Program-made: the position numbers and the translations under genes
Part shown: piece after piece, positions 1-5,313 of the stretch
Position numbering within the stretch: position 1 is the first letter of the stretch
Layout of the letters: the number at the start of each line of letters is the position of its first letter
DNA from: JAKBCQ01 sp021807585
GTDB taxonomy: Bacteria > Planctomycetota > Planctomycetia > Isosphaerales > Isosphaeraceae
NCBI GenBank assembly: GCA_027325115.1
Contig: DAHWFG010000368.1
Location: 1-5,313 of the forward strand
Length of the DNA: 5,313 nt
Direction of reading: 5' to 3'
Notes under the pieces: model-generated
Told to the model about the DNA's origin: nothing
Database searches by the model: none
The model's input: only the letters and a program-made list of their open reading frames with translations

Positions 1-957
1 TCTCGCGATCTTATAAAAAATTGGAAACATAAGGGAGTGAACGCGATCGTCGCGATTCTCGATCGAAACACGTCGGCCGAATCGATCAAAAAAGTCTCCA
101 CGATCGCGCAAGGCGAATCGTTAAAATGGTATGTTTGGATCGAAACGGCGCGCGACCCCGAAACCGCGCTGGCTCACCCCGATTGGACGGCGTCGGTCGG
201 CAAACATCATGATGATTGGAAACGACTGTTCAAGGACCCGCCTCGAGCCGCGGCCGACGAAGAGATCAAAGCCTGGCCGTGGGTTCCGATCGGCTACGCC
301 CCCGCGTACGACGCGCATCGTGATCGCGTTTGCAACCTTCTCGCGAAAATCGACGGCGGCTGGACGGGCGTTTTTTTGAACGATCTCCAAACCGGACCCT
401 CCTCGTGCGGTTGCGGCAACGATCAATGCCGCTGGGCGATCGATTACGGTAATCGTCCCACCGCTCCCAAAACCCCCGGCGAAGGACACGCGGCGCGGTT
501 CGTGGGGGAAATCTCGAAAGCGTTCCCCGGTAAAACCGTGATCCCCGTCTGGGTAACCGAATGCGAATTCACCGATCTCCGCGAATCGAAACCTTCGACG
601 GGCCTTTGCGGAGGAGTAAGCTGCGCGACGGGAACGTGCTGGCAAGCGTATTCGAAAAGCTGGAACGCACTACTTGACGCCTCGGAGGGGCGAATCGCGG
701 TCGGAATCTGGTCCAAAGCGTTTCATCGCAACCCGATCACCTGGCCCAAACAGGCGATCGAACTCTTCAAAAACCCGCTCCGCGGCGGCCGGCCGCTCGA
801 ACCCGATCGAGCCCTCCCAGTCCTCGACGCTTCAAACGCCGACGACGCCGAGATCGACGCAATCCTCAAAGCCGCGGCTCTCGACGACGCAAGCCGCGTG
901 ATCGCGCTCGACCGCATCGAACAAAGCTGGGAACCCCGAGCCGTCAAAGTGAAGTAA
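1..957 (+). CDS. Cysteine-rich hypothetical protein, TIM-barrel/glycosidase-like, 5' end probably beyond the window
   Basis: Function unknown. The first start codon in frame is GTG at 37 (306 residues), but the frame is open to base 1 and the upstream codons read as ordinary protein (NWKHKG before VNAIVAILD). The purine run AAGGGA directly abuts the GTG, too close for a ribosome binding site, so I treat the gene as 5'-truncated. Numbering from the GTG, visible features are HPDW (47-50), FLND (about 113-116), a Cys cluster C124-x-C126-x4-C131 followed by RW, and a second cluster C191-x4-C196-x4-C201; C99 and C176 are the other cysteines. Alternating hydrophobic strands ending in acidic residues (GVFLND, VIPVWVTECE) suggest a TIM-barrel like family-10-type glycosidases, and the pattern resembles planctomycete hypothetical proteins I recall. 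This is inference from pattern. No signal peptide can be judged because the N-terminus is absent. It ends with TAA 33 bases before the next gene, in the same frame. Confidence 0.85.
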   Translation, partial: SRDLIKNWKHKGVNAIVAILDRNTSAESIKKVSTIAQGESLKWYVWIETARDPETALAHPDWTASVGKHHDDWKRLFKDPPRAAADEEIKAWPWVPIGYAPAYDAHRDRVCNLLAKIDGGWTGVFLNDLQTGPSSCGCGNDQCRWAIDYGNRPTAPKTPGEGHAARFVGEISKAFPGKTVIPVWVTECEFTDLRESKPSTGLCGGVSCATGTCWQAYSKSWNALLDASEGRIAVGIWSKAFHRNPITWPKQAIELFKNPLRGGRPLEPDRALPVLDASNADDAEIDAILKAAALDDASRVIALDRIEQSWEPRAVKVK

Positions 958-979
958 CACTCAAAACTGTATGCACTAC

Positions 980-983
980 AAGG
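980..983 (+). promoter_or_regulatory. Ribosome binding site (AAGG) for the large gene
   Basis: AAGG lies seven bases before ATG at 991, good Shine-Dalgarno spacing. It lies only one base before the in-frame TTG at 985, which would be unusable. This decides the start of the large gene in favour of 991. Confidence 0.6.
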
Positions 984-990
984 CTTGTAT

Positions 991-1038
991 ATGAATATTA
1001 TTTATTATATTATGATTCTCGCGGCGATCACGACGGCT
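991..1038 (+). other. Predicted signal peptide or signal anchor of the large protein
   Basis: The first 16 residues are hydrophobic and end in AAITTA, followed directly by the polar PERES, so cleavage after residue 16 is plausible. Export would be required for haem c attachment to the two CxxCH motifs. The leader is short and has no Lys or Arg before the hydrophobic core, which is unusual for a Sec signal. Its codons are AT-rich, in contrast to the rest of the gene. Confidence 0.5.
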
Positions 1039-4000
1039 CCCGAGCGCGAATCGATTCGCGGCTCGATCGAACCGGGCGAGACGGTCGCGCACGCGCTTCC
1101 CGCCGCGGGCGCCGAATCGACGTTCGCGATCGTCGTTTCGATCGACCGTCCGGGATCGCTCAGGCCCGGCGTTCCCGTTGCGGTTTCACTCAAATCGGCC
1201 GATTTTGATCTCAAGAAAACGCTCCACGTCGGCGATCCCGACGGCGCGTGGCTTGTGAAGCGAAAAGGGGGCGACGTCATGAAGGTGACGATCTCCGCCG
1301 ACAAAAAGCTGATTGGATCGACCGATTACACGATCGAAAGCGTGAACATCGGCGATTCCGCCGGAGACGGAGTCGCTTTCGAATCCGAACCGAACGACCG
1401 CGCCGAAACCGCGACCGAGATCCCGCTCGGACGCCCCGTCTACGGGCTCGCCGACGATCGCGCGTACTTCCCGCTCGGAGATCATACGACCGACGCCGAA
1501 CGGACTGCGGGACAAGATTGGTTCACATTTGAATATCATTCCGATCAAACTAAGCTCGCGTACTTCTCCATCGATTTTGTCGATCGCGACGTTCCTCCCG
1601 ACGTCAAAATCTACAAGCTCGTCGACGGATCGGTCGTCGAATGGCTTGAAGGGATCGACCCGCCGAGCCGCGATCGCGAACGACCGCCGCGCCCGGGAGC
1701 GAACAAGTTCACGACTCGCTTGTTAACAAAAGGACGCTATTATGTTCTTGTCGACGCATGCCAACCCGAATATCGATTAACGACGAAGCTGCTCGATCCG
1801 CCCCCCTATTTATCGAAAGAGCGAGCCGACGACGCGAGCGAAGCCGAGATCGCGGCCGCGGCGCGCAAGGCGATCCGAGCCGCGCTCGATTATCAGCTCC
1901 TCGCGGGCGATTCGTGGCACGCCGACACCCCGCGCAAGGGACATCCGCTCGATCGAATCGCCAATCCACACCATGAAACTTCGACGTGCATCGCGTGCCA
2001 CCCCACCCACTTCACCACGCAATCGGCGCTCGCGGCGGTCCGGGCGGGATATAAAATTGAAGAACCGTTCGCGCTTTTATTCCTAACCGATCGGCTCGCC
2101 AACAACCCCGTTCCGTTTCCCGGCGCCCCCGCGGCTCTCTGGGCTCGAGTAATCCCAGCTCCCGCGAACGTTATGGGGCGATTGTCGACGATCCTCATCG
2201 ATCAAGAAAACGCGATCACGCGCGAGCCGAGAGCGAATCTGCATCAAGGAATCGGCGAGTTCTTAAAACTTTATTACGACGGAAGAACGACGATCCCCGC
2301 CGACGAATCGAACGGCAACAACCCCGTCAGTCGCTATAAAGTCGCCGCCGACGCGTGGCGGCAATTGAACGAGCTCGAACTCCGAACCAAAAACCCCCGC
2401 TACGCCGCGACTCGAGATCTCGTCGCCAAACTCCTCCGCGACGGCAAGCCCGCGAACCTCCGCGACCTCGCGGCGCAGACGATCGGCCTCTGCACGGTCG
2501 ATCGCGGCGCGAACGCCGAGCAAATCGCGTCAAACGTCAAACGCATCCGCGAACTACGCCGCGACGACGGCCTGTGGCCGATCGCGTTCGACCGCTCGGC
2601 TCAAGGCTCCGAGATGCAGACGGGCGAATGCCTTTACGCGCTGAAACTCGCGGGAATCGGCGCCGACGACCCGACAGTAAATCAAAGTATCAAAGCGCTT
2701 TTGATCGCTCAAAAACCGTTCGGCGGCTGGTTCGATTTACATCCCTATGAACAATTCCGTACGCCGTTTCGTGAGACACAATGGTCGTTGATCGCGCTTT
2801 CCGCTTTTTATCCCGCTGAAAGGACCGAGGCGAAGTCCAAGACGAACTCCGAGGCGAAGTCCACGACCAACTCCGAGGCGAAGACCGAGACGAATGCGAA
2901 TCGCCTCTCGTCGCCGCGAGACGCCGTAATCAATCACGACGACGGTCCCTTCGGCGTTCGGCCCAAGACGCTCGCCGAAGCCGCGACCGATTCCAGGCGG
3001 ATCGCCCTGCTCGATCGGATCTGGGAGAAGGTCGATCCGGGTTTGAACGGCGAGATCGCCGAGGCTCTCGAATCGGCCGACCCCCTCGTCCGCTACGCCG
3101 CGTGTCGCGCGCTCGGAAGAGTCGGCGGAGCGTCGAACGCGGGAGTGCTCGCGATCAGGCTGGGAGACGTCTCAAAGGTCGTCCGTCGAGCCGCCGCCGA
3201 GGCGATCCGCGCGATCGGAAATCGCGCCTCGGCCGCGCGGCGACCGGGCGAAACCGACGATCAACGCATCATCACAAAATCGATTGTTGATTCCATTAAA
3301 TCAGGCGACGACCGTGTTCGCCGCGGCGCGACCCGAATCTTCGCGGCGCACTTCCGCGATCTCTCGCAGGAATCCGATCTGATTCACGCGTTGATCGCGG
3401 GTCTCGCCGATCCCGACCCTGTCGTCGCGACCCAGGCTATCAAGGGGCTTTGGCGCGCGTGGTATTGGCGTGGCGAGGTTGAGATCCGCGACGCGATCGA
3501 GACCGCGCTCATCGCCAGGCTCGCCGACTCCGCGCACCCCTGGGTTCGGCGCAACCTCGTCGAGGCTCTTTATATCATCGGCGACGACAACATCCGCTAT
3601 CTGTACGGGAATTGGATCCCCTCGCTCGCCGATCGAGCCGATCGCGACCGCGCCAAGGCCGCGCAACATGCAACCGTGAATCGATTGGGAGAGAAATATA
3701 TCAAGGCGATTGATTCCGGTAACGCGCAAACGCGCGAGGGAGTGTTACGCTCGATCTGCGAGTTCCCCGAACGCCCCGTTCTCGGCGGTCGCGTGGGGAA
3801 CGATCTTGAGCCGACGCTGTTTTACGACGAGACGATACCGCGGATGGCCGCGACGCTTGTTCGTCAGATGTCTGATCCCGATCCTTCGATCCGCAAGCTT
3901 GCTCTTGAGGCGCTCGTCTCGCTTCGCGGAAGTCGCAATCGCGAGGTTGCGCTCGCGGTCGCGGCTCGCTCGGCGGATCCCGATACGACCGTGCGCGAAT

Positions 4001-5097
4001 GGGCCAAGACGATGTCCAAAGAATTCCCCCTCGCGATCGACAAGGGACGGACGACCGAGACGATCAACGCGCTCGTCGATTCCATGACGGCAAGCCCGAT
4101 CGCCGACGCTCGCGCCGCGGCGGTCGGGATCACGGGAGCGATCGGCCCGCTCGACGATCGCGATCGAGACGTCAAGAATCATGAAATCATCAGGAAAAGT
4201 TTGAGCGATCGCGACGCCTCGGTTCGCGCCGCGGCGCTCGGCGCAATCGAGGCGTTCCCCGCGTTGCTCGCCGAACCCGCGAATCGTTCGACGATCACCC
4301 GCGCCGTGACCGACGACGACGTCTCGGCCCGCGTCGCCGCGGTCCGGATCGCGATCGATCATCGCGAGGTCGTCGCCGAATCGGCGCTGCGGCGAGCCCT
4401 TGAAGACGCGACTCCGCGACACAGGATCGCGCTCCTAGATATGATTATTAACACTTATTTATATGCTTCTGATCCGCGTTTTCTTGGTATGATCAGCGAC
4501 ACGCTTGTCGAGGGGGACCTGGGCGCGCGAGAGAAGGCGCTTCAGCTCGTACAGCGACGCCCCGGGCTCGTCGCCAATCCCGCGATCGCCGACGGTCTGC
4601 GCACCCTCTCCAAATCGGACAATCGTCGTCAGAGTGAACTCGCGGCTTCGCTTCTGGCGACGCTCGGTCGATCGAGCGCCTCGGACGGGCGGGCCGCGGA
4701 GCTTGATCTCGCGTATTTCGAGGCGAGGGTGCTGCCGATCTACGCCAAAATGGGTGAAGACGGCCAGAATTGTGTCGGTTGTCATCGTTCTCATACGATT
4801 CTCAAACTGATCCCTCCCGACAAATCGGGCCGATGGAATCCCGACGCGGTTCGCGCCAATTATCGATCGTCGTTACGAGTCGTCGATCTCGCCGATCCGG
4901 CGCGAAGCCTTCTCCTCGGCAAACCGACCTGGGAGGCCGCCGAAGAGGCCGAGGCCCAGAAAGATCGATCGCTCAAGGCGCACGCGGGCGGAGTTCGATT
5001 CGAATCGGCGAAATCGCGCGAATATCAGGCGATCCTCGATTGGATCAACGGCGCCAAACTTCAAGGCGATAATCGATCCCGACCGAACGCTCAATAA
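991..5097 (+). CDS. Large exported multi-domain protein: PPC-like, squalene-cyclase-like toroid, HEAT repeats and c-type cytochrome domain
   Basis: A 1368-residue protein, probably periplasmic. Order of parts (numbered from ATG 991): hydrophobic leader 1-16; beta-rich region about 20-115; PPC-like domain about 131-265, opening with SEPNDRAETAT and containing DWFTF (176-180); alpha/alpha toroid about 284-610 resembling squalene-hopene cyclases, with a QxxxGxW motif at Q574-G578-W580, a related DDGLW at 525-529 and a CxxCH at C333-C336-H337; a low-complexity repeat linker 613-636; about thirteen HEAT-like helical repeats from about 660 to 1230 (for example DPLVRYAACRALGRVG and DPDPSIRKLALEALVSL); and a C-terminal c-type haem domain from about 1237 with C1261-V-G-C1264-H1265, then KPT, HAGGVRF and EYQAILDWI, typical of planctomycete cytochrome domains. 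No DxDD cyclase acid motif is visible, so terpene cyclisation is unlikely. A haem-bearing scaffold role in electron transfer or partner binding is inferred. An in-frame TTG at 985 is the alternative start. Confidence 0.95.
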   Translation: MNIIYYIMILAAITTAPERESIRGSIEPGETVAHALPAAGAESTFAIVVSIDRPGSLRPGVPVAVSLKSADFDLKKTLHVGDPDGAWLVKRKGGDVMKVTISADKKLIGSTDYTIESVNIGDSAGDGVAFESEPNDRAETATEIPLGRPVYGLADDRAYFPLGDHTTDAERTAGQDWFTFEYHSDQTKLAYFSIDFVDRDVPPDVKIYKLVDGSVVEWLEGIDPPSRDRERPPRPGANKFTTRLLTKGRYYVLVDACQPEYRLTTKLLDPPPYLSKERADDASEAEIAAAARKAIRAALDYQLLAGDSWHADTPRKGHPLDRIANPHHETSTCIACHPTHFTTQSALAAVRAGYKIEEPFALLFLTDRLANNPVPFPGAPAALWARVIPAPANVMGRLSTILIDQENAITREPRANLHQGIGEFLKLYYDGRTTIPADESNGNNPVSRYKVAADAWRQLNELELRTKNPRYAATRDLVAKLLRDGKPANLRDLAAQTIGLCTVDRGANAEQIASNVKRIRELRRDDGLWPIAFDRSAQGSEMQTGECLYALKLAGIGADDPTVNQSIKALLIAQKPFGGWFDLHPYEQFRTPFRETQWSLIALSAFYPAERTEAKSKTNSEAKSTTNSEAKTETNANRLSSPRDAVINHDDGPFGVRPKTLAEAATDSRRIALLDRIWEKVDPGLNGEIAEALESADPLVRYAACRALGRVGGASNAGVLAIRLGDVSKVVRRAAAEAIRAIGNRASAARRPGETDDQRIITKSIVDSIKSGDDRVRRGATRIFAAHFRDLSQESDLIHALIAGLADPDPVVATQAIKGLWRAWYWRGEVEIRDAIETALIARLADSAHPWVRRNLVEALYIIGDDNIRYLYGNWIPSLADRADRDRAKAAQHATVNRLGEKYIKAIDSGNAQTREGVLRSICEFPERPVLGGRVGNDLEPTLFYDETIPRMAATLVRQMSDPDPSIRKLALEALVSLRGSRNREVALAVAARSADPDTTVREWAKTMSKEFPLAIDKGRTTETINALVDSMTASPIADARAAAVGITGAIGPLDDRDRDVKNHEIIRKSLSDRDASVRAAALGAIEAFPALLAEPANRSTITRAVTDDDVSARVAAVRIAIDHREVVAESALRRALEDATPRHRIALLDMIINTYLYASDPRFLGMISDTLVEGDLGAREKALQLVQRRPGLVANPAIADGLRTLSKSDNRRQSELAASLLATLGRSSASDGRAAELDLAYFEARVLPIYAKMGEDGQNCVGCHRSHTILKLIPPDKSGRWNPDAVRANYRSSLRVVDLADPARSLLLGKPTWEAAEEAEAQKDRSLKAHAGGVRFESAKSREYQAILDWINGAKLQGDNRSRPNAQ
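1987..2001 (+). other. First CxxCH motif (CIACH), possible haem c site in the toroid domain
   Basis: Residues 333-337 of the large protein read C-I-A-C-H, followed by PTHFTTQSALAAVRAGY, near the start of the cyclase-like region. The motif is the canonical covalent haem c attachment site. Cyclase-like proteins of Planctomycetota often carry such a CxxCH near this point, from my knowledge of the family. Two nearby histidine pairs (HH just before, HPTH just after) could serve as ligands or could instead bind another metal, so haem binding here is less certain than at the C-terminal site. Confidence 0.55.
2827..2898 (+). repeat. Three tandem copies of a 24-bp coding repeat (EAKSKTNS-like linker)
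   Basis: Three consecutive 24-base units at 2827-2850, 2851-2874 and 2875-2898 encode EAKSKTNS, EAKSTTNS and EAKTETNA. Units 1 and 2 match at 22 of 24 bases; unit 3 matches unit 1 at 19 of 24. The repeat is in frame and lies exactly between the toroid and the HEAT tract, so it probably forms a charged flexible linker whose copy number can change without breaking the frame. Confidence 0.9.
4771..4785 (+). other. Second CxxCH motif (CVGCH), haem c site of the C-terminal cytochrome domain
   Basis: Residues 1261-1265 of the large protein read C-V-G-C-H, preceded by YFEARVLPIYAKMGED, the usual lead-in helix of planctomycete cytochrome domains. Downstream VVDLADPARSLLLGKPT, HAGGVRF and a terminal EYQAILDWINGA complete the domain pattern. 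H1331 in HAGGVRF, M1255 and other residues are candidate sixth ligands; the sequence alone does not decide. Confidence 0.8.
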
Positions 5098-5190
5098 ATA
5101 AAAATATACCGCCTTCTATTTCTTTCTACAGCATTATGTTCTAGTATCTAGTTATACTAATCTAAAGCGATTCGAGGGGGGAAGGTCGAC
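5098..5190. other. AT-rich intergenic spacer with weak hairpin and possible -10 box
   Basis: These 93 bases are about 37% GC, and lower still up to about 5165, in clear contrast to the coding DNA on either side. An inverted repeat TAGTAT (5142-5147) and ATACTA (5154-5159) surrounds a six-base loop, but its stem is nearly all A-T and lacks a following T-run, so it is not a convincing intrinsic terminator. TATACT at 5153-5158 resembles a -10 box; no good -35 box is seen 16-18 bases upstream. The spacer plausibly ends one transcription unit and starts another. Confidence 0.5.
5175..5185 (+). promoter_or_regulatory. Purine-rich ribosome binding site before the right-edge frame
   Basis: An A, six G, AAGG run lies five bases before TTG at 5191 and fourteen before ATG at 5200. 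It is the strongest Shine-Dalgarno-like stretch in the window and the main reason to suspect a gene start here. Confidence 0.35.
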
Positions 5191-5313
5191 TTGAAAACGA
5201 TGATCATTCTCGACCCTTCGCGGCCGAACGCGAACGAGCCGAATCGTGTCGATGCGTTCGGGAGGGTTTGCGATTCGCGTCGATCGCTGAGGATTCGCGT
5301 GAAGTCCCGCTTG
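5191..5313 (+). CDS. Possible start of a further gene, truncated by the right edge
   Basis: The frame is open from the TTG at 5191 (or ATG at 5200) to the window end, 41 codons, after a stop at 5158-5160. The product would begin MKTMIILDPSRPNANEPN and continue with an Arg-rich stretch. About three quarters of the codons end in G or C, as in the other genes, and base composition rises to coding levels from about 5170. No family is recognised and no domain is visible. A second + frame (from 5193) and a - strand frame are also open to the edge, so coding is a tentative call based mainly on the ribosome binding site. Confidence 0.3.
   Translation, partial: MKTMIILDPSRPNANEPNRVDAFGRVCDSRRSLRIRVKSRL

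Noticed and set aside
121..645. - strand open frame (174 residues) opposite the cysteine-rich gene
   Set aside because: Arg-rich composition without motifs, fully within a better-supported + strand frame that shows conserved-looking motifs.
971..994. Seven-codon mini-frame (MHYKACI) whose TGA overlaps the ATG of the large gene
   Set aside because: An ATGA overlap could allow translational coupling, but no ribosome binding site precedes its ATG and such a short frame is expected by chance.
3745..4422. Long - strand open frame (225 residues) opposite the HEAT tract
   Set aside because: It is a by-product of the GC-rich codon bias of the + strand gene: Arg- and Asp-rich, with no recognisable motif, lying entirely inside a well-supported coding region.
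3000..4690. Phycobilisome-lyase or DNA-repair AlkD-type HEAT enzyme
   Set aside because: The HEAT repeats are generic and sit in a chain with haem c motifs and PPC-like domains, which indicates an exported scaffold and not a lyase or glycosylase.
991..5097. Functional squalene-hopene cyclase
   Set aside because: Only QW-like repeat signatures are present; the DxDD catalytic motif is not visible and the region is shorter than a full cyclase.
5142..5159. Intrinsic terminator for the two-gene unit
   Set aside because: The stem is six pairs, nearly all A-T, with no T-run after it, too weak for a standard terminator.
1..5313. CRISPR array, insertion sequence, tRNA or defence system
   Set aside because: No regularly spaced repeats, terminal inverted repeats with a transposase, cloverleaf sequence or known defence domain could be found by reading both strands.

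Overview
The window is GC-rich (by eye about 60%) and holds two complete or nearly complete protein genes on the + strand in one apparent transcription unit, a short AT-rich spacer, and possibly the start of a third gene cut by the right edge. The gene architecture points to a Planctomycetota-type genome. A very large exported protein combines PPC-like beta domains, a squalene-cyclase-like alpha/alpha toroid, long HEAT-repeat tracts and a C-terminal c-type haem domain, a combination of modules characteristic of that phylum. CGATCG is strongly over-represented. No rRNA, tRNA or other marker is present, so the phylum call is an inference from protein style and base composition.

Layout. Positions 1-957 encode a cysteine-rich hypothetical protein whose frame is open to the left edge, so its N-terminus is probably missing. 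Positions 958-990 are a 33-base gap with a well-placed AAGG ribosome binding site. Positions 991-5097 encode a 1368-residue protein with these parts in order: short hydrophobic leader, beta-rich region with PPC-like signature, toroid domain carrying a CxxCH, an eight-residue tandem-repeat linker, about thirteen HEAT-like repeats, and a C-terminal domain with a second CxxCH. Positions 5098-5190 are AT-rich and non-coding, with a weak hairpin and a possible -10 box. Positions 5191-5313 form an open frame with a purine-rich ribosome binding site that may be a new gene.

How the genes may work together. The two main genes are co-directional, lie in the same reading frame and are 33 bases apart, so co-expression is likely. 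The large protein looks like a periplasmic, haem-bearing scaffold: two potential haem c sites are separated by a long solenoid suited to binding a partner. Any electron-transfer or partner-binding role is inference. The first gene's product has two cysteine clusters that could bind metal and may be a partner, but nothing in the sequence proves an interaction. I see no defence system, mobile element, CRISPR array or RNA gene. The points most worth a second look are the multi-domain haem/toroid/HEAT fusion and its cysteine-rich neighbour.
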